NCBI GenBank assembly: GCA_900544765.1
Contig: UQWI01000004.1
Span: forward strand, 62,001-126,000
Source of the DNA: an uncultured Eubacteriales bacterium
GTDB taxonomy: Bacteria > Bacillota > Clostridia > Oscillospirales > Oscillospiraceae
Direction: 5' to 3'
DNA: 64,000 nucleotides
Below the pieces are notes generated by a model. That model saw only the letters and a program-made list of their open reading frames with translations. It was not told where the DNA came from and ran no database searches. The position numbers and the translations under genes are program-made. Positions within the stretch are counted from its first letter, which is position 1; each line of letters begins with the position of its first letter. Positions 1 through 8,002 of the stretch are shown one piece after another.

Positions 1-1
1 C

Positions 2-802
2 CAGGGCTACGCCCCTGAGTGCTGGATCTACACCCAGGAGCAGCTCACCCACGGCAACGACAACGTCTCCGAGGCCCTGCGCGACTCGTGCAACTACTTC
101 TTCTACACCATCGCCGACATGATGGGCATAGACATACTCGACGAGTATGCGGCTGATTTCGGCCTGGGTGAAAGCACCGGAATAGAAATAGCTGAGACCA
201 CGGGCAATATGGCCAATCCCGACAACCACCTCAACTACGACGTGGACGCCTGGGTCTACGGCGACACCGTCCAGGCGGGCATAGGCCAGTCCGACAGCCT
301 CTTCACCCCGCTGCAGCTCGCCGAGTACTGCGCAGCCATCGCAAACGGCGGTACGCGCTACAGCGCCAGCGTACTAAAGAGCGTCCGCAGCTTTGACTAC
401 ACCCGCCAGCTCTACAGCGGCGAGACCAAGGTCATGAGCACCGTGGATTCCGCAGACTACAACTGGGCCGCCGTGCAGTATGGCATGTACCTGTTCACCC
501 ACGACATCAACGGTTCCTCCAGCGAAGCGTACTACGCCTTCAATAACTACTCATATAACGGCGAGAGTATAGGCGTTGCGGCTAAGTCCGGTACATCCCA
601 GCTCGGCGAGGACATAACCAACAACGCGCTGTTCATGTGCTACGCCCCCTACGACGACCCTGAGATAGCTGTGGCCATCGTTGTGGAGCGCGGTCGTGCC
701 GGTTCCGCCCTTACCAATATAGCTAAGGACGTTCTGGACGCTTACTTCAGCCTGAGCAACCCCAGCAACTCCGCCGAGAGCGAGAACACCCTCCTCCAGT
801 GA
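2..802 (+). CDS. Class B penicillin-binding protein, transpeptidase domain (5' partial)
   Basis: The frame is open from base 2, so the gene starts before the window; only the last 266 codons are present. It is a DD-transpeptidase that cross-links peptidoglycan outside the membrane. The visible part carries the second and third active-site motifs: SCN, in the stretch reading LRDSCNYFFY near base 90, and KSGT near base 585. The first motif, SxxK, lies upstream of the window. The phrase after SCN (GLGESTGIEI) is typical of PBP2/PBP3/SpoVD-type enzymes, which use a leader and a dimerisation domain further upstream. Whether it is a division, elongation or sporulation enzyme cannot be told from this fragment. 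A strong terminator follows directly. Confidence 0.9.
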   Translation, partial: QGYAPECWIYTQEQLTHGNDNVSEALRDSCNYFFYTIADMMGIDILDEYAADFGLGESTGIEIAETTGNMANPDNHLNYDVDAWVYGDTVQAGIGQSDSLFTPLQLAEYCAAIANGGTRYSASVLKSVRSFDYTRQLYSGETKVMSTVDSADYNWAAVQYGMYLFTHDINGSSSEAYYAFNNYSYNGESIGVAAKSGTSQLGEDITNNALFMCYAPYDDPEIAVAIVVERGRAGSALTNIAKDVLDAYFSLSNPSNSAESENTLLQ

Positions 803-814
803 CGGCATGATAAC

Positions 815-848
815 GGCCGGGACAGACACAAGTCTGCCCCGGCCTTTT
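815..848 (+). terminator. Rho-independent terminator of the penicillin-binding protein gene
   Basis: A GGCCGGG-ACAGAC arm pairs with GTCTG-CCCCGGCC across an ACAA loop and is followed by TTTT. It begins 12 bases after the stop codon of the penicillin-binding protein. Confidence 0.85.
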
Positions 849-1000
849 CGCGCCCCGCGCGGTTGGGCACCTGCCGAAAAAGAAAAACGCTATAGCAAGC
901 GATACGAAGCTTGAAAAGGCCCCCGAGACACATCCGAGGGATGCGTCTCGGAAAGGAGAAGCAAGGGAGCGACGCAAGACGTATTTTTAATCGTAGATAT
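849..1000. other. Non-coding spacer with an imperfect hairpin
   Basis: No gene is supported here. Bases 923-951 form a strong imperfect hairpin (CCGAGAC-CATCC paired with GGATG-GTCTCGG, one mismatch, GAG loop). Open frames on the minus strand across it lack a ribosome site and run into the tRNA and the neighbouring gene, so they are not annotated. Confidence 0.4.
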
Positions 1001-1038
1001 AAAAATGCGTCGAAGCAAAGCGGACTTTGCTTCGACGC
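1001..1038 (-). terminator. Terminator of tRNA-Ser
   Basis: On the minus strand, a perfect 14-base-pair stem (1007-1020 with 1025-1038, loop TCCG) begins two bases after the tRNA CCA end and is followed by ATTTTTAT. This is the expected end of the tRNA transcript. Confidence 0.85.
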
Positions 1039-1040
1039 GG

Positions 1041-1132
1041 TGGCGGAGATGGAGAGATTCGAACTCTCGAGGAGCTTTTGACCCCTACACGATTTCCAAT
1101 CGTGCGCGCTCGACCAACTACGCGACATCTCC
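1041..1132 (-). tRNA. tRNA-Ser (anticodon GGA)
   Basis: The minus strand gives a complete class II tRNA of 92 bases. The acceptor arm GGAGATG pairs with CATCTCC, followed by discriminator G and an encoded CCA. The anticodon arm CACGA-TTGGAAA-TCGTG has anticodon GGA, which reads serine UCC/UCU codons. There is a long variable arm (AGGGGTC...GCTCCT) as expected for serine, and a T arm with the GTTCGAATC loop. Confidence 0.96.
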
Positions 1133-1203
1133 ACGGGCTGCTCGAACTGTGCTATTCAGTTAGCGCCCGTATATAATATATTATTTTCCCGCCAAAGTCA
1201 AGC

Positions 1204-1674
1204 CTAAATTGCGCCCATCGCGCGCAAAATCATTTCACGGACGTCGCGGGCGCGGCAGCGCTCCTCGGCGGAGAGCCGTTCGAGCGTCTGTATCAGCGCT
1301 CCGGACGCGCCGGAGGCGCTTAGCGAAAGGGCCTCGGCGAGCTCACACGAGGCCAGGTACGCCCCGCGCAGCCCCGCCAGGGAGCCGTGTATCACGGCGC
1401 AGGCAGAGGCGGGGACATGCTCCTCGCCGGTCAGCAGGAAGCCCTCCGCCGTGAGGCGGCGCATAAGCGCGCCCTCCTCCCTGGCCAGGCGCGAGAGCCT
1501 CTGAGCAAATTGCGGGCAGCGCCGTGCGAGCGCCGTGTACTGTTCGCAGAGGCGGGCCGCCATGTCTGTAACCTCGCGCAGGCCGAGCGTCTTTTCCGCC
1601 TGGCTTCCCGAGCCGGTTACCCGGCCCCACACGCCGTCAAAGCTGCGGAGGGATTCGAGTATGTTGTCGTCCAT
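1204..1674 (-). CDS. Hypothetical all-helical protein
   Basis: This encodes 156 residues with no signal peptide or membrane segment. The chosen ATG has a GGGAGG ribosome site eight bases upstream; the frame stays open further upstream but without a better start. The protein is rich in Ala, Leu, Arg and Glu and looks like four amphipathic helices, reminiscent of ferritin-like bundles, but I see no paired ExxH metal motif that would support metal binding. It stands alone, facing the tRNA. Function is unknown. Confidence 0.6.
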   Translation of the reverse strand: MDDNILESLRSFDGVWGRVTGSGSQAEKTLGLREVTDMAARLCEQYTALARRCPQFAQRLSRLAREEGALMRRLTAEGFLLTGEEHVPASACAVIHGSLAGLRGAYLASCELAEALSLSASGASGALIQTLERLSAEERCRARDVREMILRAMGAI

Positions 1675-1789
1675 GTGCAAAACCTCCCGGTTGCCTGTTA
1701 CCATTGTATGCGCCGCTTGCAATACTGTGCGCAATATGAGATAATTCAGGTAAGCGTGGAAACCGTTGACCAGGTGCGGGAGATATAAC

Positions 1790-2196
1790 TGTGCAACATA
1801 GACAGCTGTCCGGTCCCCGGCGGGCCGGACAAGCGGTTCATACCCGTCTGCCGCAGCCCGACAATCTCATCCTCCACGGAGAAGAGATGGACGCCGGGAT
1901 AGAGCAGAACAATGTCGAGCTGACAATGGATGGATGCTGTACCAGGCCGCCTTCTACCGCTGCGGCGGCTTTGGCGTCCTGCCCGCGCAGGACAGCTGTG
2001 CCCCGGCACATATCTCATGCTCTCAGACCGTATGACCGGCATAGCCTCACGGCTGAAGCTGCCGGACTGCAGCGGCGTTGCGGCAACGCCTGAAAACACA
2101 TTCGACGGCCGGCAACGGATACTATGCCGTGATACGCGCCGGCGAGCCGGGGGGTCTCCCGCAAGGGCGGTTGTAAGCAGTCTCACCGGGACGTAG
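1790..2196 (+). pseudogene. Possible decayed gene, several frameshifts
   Basis: This is most of a 580-base stretch without an intact gene. No single frame is convincing, but protein-like pieces follow each other in changing frames: DNLILHGEEMDAGIEQNN and VELTMDG in frame 3, MLYQAAFYRCGGFGVLPAQD one base shifted, then GTYLMLSDRMTG, then GNGYYAVIRAGEPGG before a stop near 2190. The order suggests a small soluble protein that has collected indels. I cannot name its family. It could also be chance in GC-rich DNA. Confidence 0.3.
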
Positions 2197-2261
2197 GGAC
2201 AGGCAGGGCCGGGTGATTCCGGATACATGGTCCCGAAAGAGTAAGAAAACGGAGGTAAACT

Positions 2262-2999
2262 ATGGCAAGATTTTTTATGGCCGGCACCAACCTGGACGGG
2301 GGACGGGCCTATATACGCGGCAGGGACGCCGAGCATGTGCGCGTTCTGCGCCTGCGTCCGGGCGAGGACGTGGTCATCTGCGACGGGCGCGGAACGGATT
2401 ACCGCTGCCGCATAGTCAGCCCGCTGGGCGAAGAGGTCGAGGCCGAGGTGGTCGAGGTGGCGCCCTGCAGGGGCGAGCCCGCCGTGGACGTCACCGTATA
2501 TGCGGGACTGCCCAAGGGAGAGAGGGCAGACTTCCTCATCCAGAAGTGCGTCGAGGCGGGGGCGAAGCGCATAGTGTTCTTCGACTGCGAGAGGTGCGTT
2601 GCAAAGCTGGACGGCCGCAGTGTGGACAAGAAGCTAGAGCGCTTCAACCGTATATCCCAGGCCGCCGCCGAGCAGAGCGGGCGCGGCATCATACCGCCCG
2701 TGGATTACATCCACAACTACGTTGAAATGCTGGACAGCGCCGCAAAGTCCGACGTCTGGCTCTTTATGTACGAGACGGGAGACGACCGCGTACCCATGCG
2801 CGAGGCTATAGAGCGTGCGGGCGAGTTCAAGACGGCGAGCGTGGTCACCGGCCCAGAGGGCGGTTTCAGCCTGGCCGAGGCGCGCCTGGCGAAGGGTGCG
2901 GGCGCGACGCTTTGCTCTATGGGCGAGCGCATTTTCAGGTGCGAGACGGCGCCCGTCGTTGCCGTGACGGCAATCATGTACGCCCGCGGCGAGCTGTGA
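2262..2999 (+). CDS. rsmE: 16S rRNA (uracil-1498-N3)-methyltransferase RsmE
   Basis: The 245-residue protein methylates N3 of U1498 in 16S rRNA using S-adenosylmethionine. The SPOUT-class fold is shown by the C-terminal knot motifs TGPEGGFS (about residue 196) and SMGERIFRCETAP (about residue 222), which form the methyl-donor pocket. The N-terminal part has the PUA-like RNA-binding sequence starting MARFFMAG. Length is normal for the family. An ACGGAGGT ribosome site precedes the ATG. It is a single gene that converges on the carboxypeptidase gene. Confidence 0.95.
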   Translation: MARFFMAGTNLDGGRAYIRGRDAEHVRVLRLRPGEDVVICDGRGTDYRCRIVSPLGEEVEAEVVEVAPCRGEPAVDVTVYAGLPKGERADFLIQKCVEAGAKRIVFFDCERCVAKLDGRSVDKKLERFNRISQAAAEQSGRGIIPPVDYIHNYVEMLDSAAKSDVWLFMYETGDDRVPMREAIERAGEFKTASVVTGPEGGFSLAEARLAKGAGATLCSMGERIFRCETAPVVAVTAIMYARGEL

Positions 3000-3007
3000 G
3001 ATAAAGT

Positions 3008-3039
3008 AAAAGGCTTCAGGCAGTGCCTGAAGCCTTTTT
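3008..3039. terminator. Bidirectional terminator
   Basis: AAAGGCTTCAGGCA and GTGCCTGAAGCCTTTTT form a long stem with A and T tracts on both sides, so it can end rsmE on plus and the carboxypeptidase gene on minus. Confidence 0.9.
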
Positions 3040-3040
3040 G

Positions 3041-4879
3041 TTATTGCTTGTCGTCGCGGTCTATGTCGCGGTTGACGCCGTTGTTGCGGAAGAACTCTTC
3101 GAAGTAGTCGCGGCGGGCCTTGTCCCCAGCGGGAGGGGCGCCTGCGCTGCCGGCGGGGCGCTGCTGCAGAGACGGAGCCGGGCGCTGCGGGGGAGTGCCG
3201 CCCTGGGCCGGGCGCGGCGTGCTGCTGCGCTCCTGCTGAGGCTCCGCCGGTCGCACCGGCGTTACGCCGCTGCGCGCGGGGCGCTGATATGTAACGGCGG
3301 GGCTGTGCGCCTTCGTTTCGCGCGGACGTTCTGCCTGGCGTCCGACGCCGGTCAGCACGGTCGTCTTTTCAAGCTCGCCGGTGTCTCGCGGCGGCGCGGC
3401 GGCGCCGGTGCGGCCGACGACCACCGTGCGCTCCTCGACAGGCTTCGCCGGGGTGTAATAGCGCTCTTCGGGGTACGCCTCCTCCTCGGCGTAGCGCTGC
3501 TCCGCGCGCTCCTCCGCCTCGTGGAGGGATTGCAGGTGGAGCTTGTGCAGCTTGCGGTAGCGCACGACGCTCCAAATGTAGAGCGCGACGGATACTATGA
3601 GCACGACGATGATAATCTGCACCCATATGTTGCTGAAGAAATTGCCCACTTCCTGCTTCATGTACTCGCTGCGCGCGAGTTCAATAGTGCTGCTGGTGAC
3701 GAGGCTGCTTGTGCCGAGGACAACATTGTCGAGGCTTAGCGTTACGGAGCCCAGCACGGTGCCGGAGGCTATTGGGGCCGTCAGCTCCGAGCCGTCCTGG
3801 GTGGAGTTTATCGTCACGTCGCGCTCAATCGTGGAAAAATCGAAGCCGACGTTCGGAAGCAGGGCGCTTATGGACTCCTGGGAGCGGAGCGCGGCCTGGC
3901 CTCCGTCCTCGGCCAGCGCCACGCTGACGTTCGTGACAATCTCTGTGGTGCCGAGGACCTCCTGCATGCTGAAGTTGTTGAAAACCCAGTCGTAGAGTGT
4001 ACGGCTGTCAGTGAAATTGGTGTATGTATACCCGCCCTCGTCGTTTGAGAGCATCTGGCCCCCCAGCACAACGGCGACCAGGCCTATGCCGTCGCGCTCG
4101 GCCATGGAGGCGAGGCAGTAACCGGCGTCGGTGGTGTGGCCGGTCTTACCGGCGCGGGCGTATTCGTAGTAGTTGCCGGGATATGTGGGGCTGTCCGGGT
4201 TGATGAGGCCGTTTGAATTGGACAGCTGCCGCTCTGCGGACATGTTTGTCGCCGGTACGGTGTAGCTGATAGTGCCGGACAGGTTGTAAAAAAGCTCGTT
4301 GGCCATCGCAATGCGGCAGATTTTGGCGAAATCCCGAGCGGTGGTGTAGTGGTTGGAATCAGGCAGTCCGTGCGTGTTTGCAAAGTGGGTATTTGTACAC
4401 CCTATCTCTTCGGCCCTGCTGTTCATGTCCTCGACGAAGGCGTCGAGGGAGCCGGCTATGTACACGGCTATTATGTTGCAGGCCTCATTGGCGGAGGAGA
4501 GCATCGCACAGTAGAGCAGGTCGTTCAGGCTCATGGTCTCGCCTACCTGTATGTTGGCAGTGCTTCCGTCCTCAACCATGCCCTGGATAGCTTCGTCGCC
4601 GGCGGTGACGCTGTCATCAAGAGAAACCTCGCCTCTGTCAACGGCCTCAACAGCCAGCAGGACGGTCATGATCTTGGTCAGAGAGGCCGGGTAGCGCTGC
4701 TCGTCGGCGTTCAGGGAGTAAAGCTCGCGTCCTGTATCCTGGTCTATGATGATGGCGGCGGCGCTCTGCAGCTCAGGGGGCGTGAGAGTTTCCGCCTCGT
4801 CTGCCAGGGCGCCGGGCGTCAGGCACACCAGGACAAGCGTCAGTATCAACACAAGTGGGAGTATCTTTATTTTTTTCAT
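3041..4879 (-). CDS. D-alanyl-D-alanine carboxypeptidase (S11 family) with long C-terminal tail
   Basis: A 612-residue low-molecular-weight penicillin-binding protein that trims the terminal D-Ala of peptidoglycan pentapeptides. It has a signal peptide (residues 1-26), the catalytic S66-L-T-K69, S129-A-N131 and K245-T-G247 motifs, and a PBP5-like C-terminal domain (about 305-400). One membrane helix at about 418-440 is followed by some 170 residues rich in Glu, Arg and Pro, predicted to be cytoplasmic. The family normally ends after a short amphipathic anchor at about 380-450 residues, so this tail is unusual. A promoter with an inverted repeat lies upstream, divergent from the ComEA-like gene. 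Confidence 0.93.
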   Translation of the reverse strand: MKKIKILPLVLILTLVLVCLTPGALADEAETLTPPELQSAAAIIIDQDTGRELYSLNADEQRYPASLTKIMTVLLAVEAVDRGEVSLDDSVTAGDEAIQGMVEDGSTANIQVGETMSLNDLLYCAMLSSANEACNIIAVYIAGSLDAFVEDMNSRAEEIGCTNTHFANTHGLPDSNHYTTARDFAKICRIAMANELFYNLSGTISYTVPATNMSAERQLSNSNGLINPDSPTYPGNYYEYARAGKTGHTTDAGYCLASMAERDGIGLVAVVLGGQMLSNDEGGYTYTNFTDSRTLYDWVFNNFSMQEVLGTTEIVTNVSVALAEDGGQAALRSQESISALLPNVGFDFSTIERDVTINSTQDGSELTAPIASGTVLGSVTLSLDNVVLGTSSLVTSSTIELARSEYMKQEVGNFFSNIWVQIIIVVLIVSVALYIWSVVRYRKLHKLHLQSLHEAEERAEQRYAEEEAYPEERYYTPAKPVEERTVVVGRTGAAAPPRDTGELEKTTVLTGVGRQAERPRETKAHSPAVTYQRPARSGVTPVRPAEPQQERSSTPRPAQGGTPPQRPAPSLQQRPAGSAGAPPAGDKARRDYFEEFFRNNGVNRDIDRDDKQ

Positions 4880-4906
4880 ATCAATCTCCGCGCAAATGTG
4901 GTATCA

Positions 4907-4935
4907 TGTATATGTGTCCGCAGTCTCGGACACAA
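4907..4935 (-). promoter_or_regulatory. Promoter of the carboxypeptidase gene with inverted repeat
   Basis: On the minus strand, -35 TTGTGT (4930-4935) and -10 TATACA (4907-4912) are 17 bases apart. A perfect 7-base inverted repeat, GTGTCCG/CGGACAC (4914-4933), fills the spacer and reaches the -35 box, as an operator would. A second repeat, GATACA-CT-TGTATC, lies at 4936-4949. Confidence 0.6.
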
Positions 4936-5023
4936 GATACACTTGTATCAAACAATTATACAATTACCTCGTCGGAAAAGCAAGACCCAACCATTTCCGA
5001 GTCAAAACAAAGGGGGAAGAGGC

Positions 5024-5374
5024 GTGAAAAAAAGGCTGCCGGGCTATGAAGCGGCTCTGCTTTTGGCGACCGCCGCGCTCATCTGCGCCATCTTCCTTGC
5101 CCCAGGGCCGGAACCCGGGGTGCACGCCGGGACGGGCCGGGCGCAGGAGCCCTTTGATTTCCAGTCCGGCGGCCTGATAAACATCAACCTGGCTACGGAG
5201 GAGGAGCTGGAGCTGCTGCCGGGTATCGGCCCGGTGAAGGCCGGGGCGATAGCTCAATACCGGGAGACCTACGGCAATTTTGAGAGCGAGTACGAGCTTT
5301 TGGCCGTGCCGGGAATAGGCATGGCCACGCTCGAAGGCCTTATCGACTACATCTGTGTGGAGGACGGCGAATGA
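5024..5374 (+). CDS. ComEA-like helix-hairpin-helix protein
   Basis: The 116-residue protein has one N-terminal membrane helix or signal anchor (about residues 8-26) and a C-terminal double helix-hairpin-helix DNA-binding domain: NINLATEEELELLPGIGPV and then LLAVPGIGMATLEGLIDYI. ComEA proteins bind DNA at the cell surface during uptake. The usual SLBB domain is absent, so a role in transformation is uncertain. GTG start chosen because AGGGGG stands seven bases before it. The stop overlaps the start of the response regulator (ATGA), so the three genes that follow are probably one transcript. Confidence 0.8.
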   Translation: MKKRLPGYEAALLLATAALICAIFLAPGPEPGVHAGTGRAQEPFDFQSGGLININLATEEELELLPGIGPVKAGAIAQYRETYGNFESEYELLAVPGIGMATLEGLIDYICVEDGE

Positions 5375-6060
5375 AGATACTTGTTGTCGACGACGAAAAG
5401 CTGCTCGTCAAGGGCATAAAATTCAACCTCGAGAACGAGGGATATACCGTTGAATGCTGCTACGACGGGGCCACGGCCGTGCAGATGGCCGCCCAGGGCA
5501 GCTATGACCTTATCATCCTCGACCTTATGATGCCGGGGCTGGACGGCCTTGAGGCCTGCCAGCGCATACGGCAGACCTCAACCGTACCCATAATCATGCT
5601 CACGGCCCGCAGCGAGGATGCCGACAAGCTGCTCGGCTTCGAGTCCGGGGCGGATGACTATATAACCAAGCCCTTCAACATACTCGAGCTCAAGGCCCGC
5701 ATCCGCGCGCTGCTGCGCCGCGCGGGCATCACGGCGTCCCAGCCAGGCGGGCAGACGGGACATATACTAGAGCACAAGGGCCTGACGCTGGACACGGAAA
5801 AACGCACGGCCTACAAGCGGGGCGAGCGCGTAGATCTGACGGCCAGGGAGTTCGATTTGGCGGAGCTCTTCCTGCGCTCTCCGGGGCGTGTATTCAGCCG
5901 CGACAGCCTGCTCGACCTTGTCTGGGGCTACGACTACCAGGGGGACGCGCGCACGGTGGACGTACACATACGACGCCTGCGTGAGAAGCTCGAGGACGAC
6001 CCGGCTTCGCCCAGCCTCATCATCACCAAGTGGGGCGTCGGTTACTATCTGGCCGAATGA
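5371..6060 (+). CDS. OmpR/PhoB-family response regulator
   Basis: A 229-residue two-component regulator. The receiver domain has the acidic pocket D7-D8, the phosphorylated Asp51 (in ILDLMMPG) and the conserved Lys in ITKPF near residue 101. The C-terminal winged helix (about 130-229) ends with VDVHIRRLREKLEDDP and WGVGYYL, typical of the PhoB group. It overlaps the ComEA-like gene upstream and the histidine kinase downstream by four bases each, so the proteins are made together. The kinase-regulator-GerMN order recalls PhoPR/WalRK-like cell-envelope systems, but the target genes are unknown. Confidence 0.93.
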   Translation: MKILVVDDEKLLVKGIKFNLENEGYTVECCYDGATAVQMAAQGSYDLIILDLMMPGLDGLEACQRIRQTSTVPIIMLTARSEDADKLLGFESGADDYITKPFNILELKARIRALLRRAGITASQPGGQTGHILEHKGLTLDTEKRTAYKRGERVDLTAREFDLAELFLRSPGRVFSRDSLLDLVWGYDYQGDARTVDVHIRRLREKLEDDPASPSLIITKWGVGYYLAE

Positions 6061-7493
6061 CGGGCGAGGGCAAAAAGACGCTGAAGTTTACGCGGCGGGT
6101 GCAGTTCAAGCTCGTCGCCGCCTTCTTCGCGCTCATAGCCGCGCTGCTCGTGCTGCTCAACACCTATCCCGTCGCCGCCTCGAGAGATATCGTGTTCTCC
6201 GAGAAGGAGAGCTCGCTCATAGAGCAGGCGGCGGTCATTTCCTCCTCGCTATCGGGGCTGGACACCCTCTCGGGCGACGGCGCGGCGCAGGTTGTGGAGC
6301 TGCTGGCCGTCTCCGGCCTGGAGCGGATAATCGTCACCGACGCCGCTTCCCGTGTGCTCTACGACACCGCCTCGCCCAGCGCAGAGGGGGATGTGGCGCT
6401 CCTGTCCGAGATGGTGCGCGCGCTTTCGGGTGAGCAGGTGTTCTGGTCGCGTTTTGCCGGAGGCGCCTTTGTGTCCCACGCGGCCATTCCCATATACAGG
6501 GACGGGGCCGTGCTCGGCGCGGTTTACCTCTGCGAGCGGGACACTGAGCAGGCGGAAATTCTGCTGGCATTCCGCGACCGCCTGGCCACTGTGTCCATAG
6601 TGGCGCTTATGGCGGCGCTGGGCCTGACGATAGTGTTCACGCGCCGCCTCACCGGACGCATAACCAGGCTCAGCCAGGCCGTGCGCACCGTGCGCGAGGG
6701 CGACTATGCGCACCGCGTAACTGTTGAAGGCAACGACGAGCTCAGCGAGCTGTACGCGGACTTCAACTCCATGACCGAGACGCTGCAAAAGACCGAGGAG
6801 CAGCGGCGCCGCTTCGTCTCCGACGCCTCGCACGAGCTCAAGACCCCACTGGCGGCGATCCGCTTGCTGGCCGACTCCATCACAGGCACGGACAACATCG
6901 ACCCGGACACTGTGCGCGAGTTCGTCAGCGACATCGCCACCGAGACGGAGCGGCTCCAGCGCACGACGGAAAAACTGCTCGACCTCTCGCGCCGCGACGA
7001 CGGGGCCCATGTCAAGAGCGTGCCGGTGGACGTCGGCGACTGCGCGGAGGATACGCTCAGGCGCCTCGCCCCGCTCGCGGACAAGAGCTCCATAACGCTG
7101 CACTGCGAGGCGGAGCTCGGATGCACAATCCTCGCCCCGGAGGACGACGTGTACCAGATAGTGTTCAACCTGGCCGAGAACGCGGTCAAATACAACCTGC
7201 CCGGCGGGCGAGTGGACGTGTCCGTCCGCCGCGAGCGCGGCTATGTGCTGCTCAGCGTGGAGGACACGGGCATAGGCATACCCGAGGAGGACCTTCCAAA
7301 CATATTTTCGCGCTTTTACCGCGTCGACAAGGCCCGCTCGCGCGAGCGCGGCGGCTCCGGCCTCGGCCTGAGCATAGTCCACGACGCCGTGGCCGCGATG
7401 GGCGGGAAGATAGATGTACACGCGCGGGAGTCCGGCGGTACGCGCTTTACGGTCACGTTCCCGGGCTACAGCGGAAAGGAGGAGGCGCAGTGA
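6057..7493 (+). CDS. Membrane sensor histidine kinase
   Basis: 478 residues from an ATG overlapping the regulator stop. Two membrane helices (about residues 17-37 and 180-200) enclose an extracytoplasmic sensor of about 140 residues, followed by HAMP, a HisKA domain with the phosphorylated His259 (ASHELKTPL) and a HATPase domain with N box NLAENAVKYN, G1 box VEDTGIGIP and G2 box GSGLGLSIV. It phosphorylates the adjacent response regulator. The start at 6057 has no clear ribosome site, which fits translational coupling; an ATG at 6030 would give nine more residues and cannot be excluded. Confidence 0.93.
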   Translation: MTGEGKKTLKFTRRVQFKLVAAFFALIAALLVLLNTYPVAASRDIVFSEKESSLIEQAAVISSSLSGLDTLSGDGAAQVVELLAVSGLERIIVTDAASRVLYDTASPSAEGDVALLSEMVRALSGEQVFWSRFAGGAFVSHAAIPIYRDGAVLGAVYLCERDTEQAEILLAFRDRLATVSIVALMAALGLTIVFTRRLTGRITRLSQAVRTVREGDYAHRVTVEGNDELSELYADFNSMTETLQKTEEQRRRFVSDASHELKTPLAAIRLLADSITGTDNIDPDTVREFVSDIATETERLQRTTEKLLDLSRRDDGAHVKSVPVDVGDCAEDTLRRLAPLADKSSITLHCEAELGCTILAPEDDVYQIVFNLAENAVKYNLPGGRVDVSVRRERGYVLLSVEDTGIGIPEEDLPNIFSRFYRVDKARSRERGGSGLGLSIVHDAVAAMGGKIDVHARESGGTRFTVTFPGYSGKEEAQ

Positions 7494-7960
7494 AAAAGTT
7501 AGCTGCTATAGCCGCCGCCCTGACGCTGCTGCTCGGCCTGACGGCCTGCTCACTGTCCGGCAAGTCGGTCACGGTCTGGCGCGCGGTTTCGCCGTACTAT
7601 CTCGAGAGCGGCTCCGCCGTGCAGAGCGAACCCGTGAGCGTCAACGCCTCGCTCAGCGAAATAGAGGCCGCTGTTGAGGCATTCAACAGCGACACTACGG
7701 ACGCAGAGCTCATCCGGGCCCTGCCGGAAGGCGTGGACATCACCGGATGGGAGATAAACGGCACCGTGCTGCGCCTGAATGTCTCCGCCGAGTATGCCTC
7801 GGTGACGGGGTATTGGCGCAGCATCGGGGACGCCTGCATGGCGCTGACCTTCTGCGCGATTGACGGTGTGGAGAGCGTGAGCGTATATTCGGGCGACACC
7901 ATGCTCACCGCTTCCATGACTCCGGAGGACATAGTGCTTACCGACGCGAGCACCGCGTGA
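7490..7960 (+). CDS. GerMN-domain lipoprotein
   Basis: 156 residues: signal peptide with lipobox LTAC and then a domain resembling GerMN (spore germination/YcdO-type), with the typical pattern LPEGVDITGWEINGTVLRLN followed by a conserved region ending FCAIDGVESVSVYSGD. Proteins of this type sit on the outer face of the membrane, in spore formers during engulfment and germination, and in others beside envelope-sensing two-component systems, as here. GTG start overlaps the kinase stop; GGAAAGGAGG precedes it. The exact function is unknown. Confidence 0.75.
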   Translation: MKKLAAIAAALTLLLGLTACSLSGKSVTVWRAVSPYYLESGSAVQSEPVSVNASLSEIEAAVEAFNSDTTDAELIRALPEGVDITGWEINGTVLRLNVSAEYASVTGYWRSIGDACMALTFCAIDGVESVSVYSGDTMLTASMTPEDIVLTDASTA

Positions 7961-8002
7961 TATGGCGCGGGTGGAGATGAATACGCATCAAAGGAGAGCG
8001 CA

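Noticed and set aside
742..1134. 130-codon minus-strand frame across tRNA-Ser
   Set aside because: It covers a clear tRNA and its terminator and ends inside another gene.
3597..3995. 132-codon plus-strand frame inside the carboxypeptidase gene
   Set aside because: Antisense to a well-supported gene, no ribosome site and low-complexity Ser/Thr content.
4102..4349. Minus-strand Thr/Pro-rich frame as a mucin-like protein
   Set aside because: It is a frame-shifted shadow of the carboxypeptidase coding sequence.
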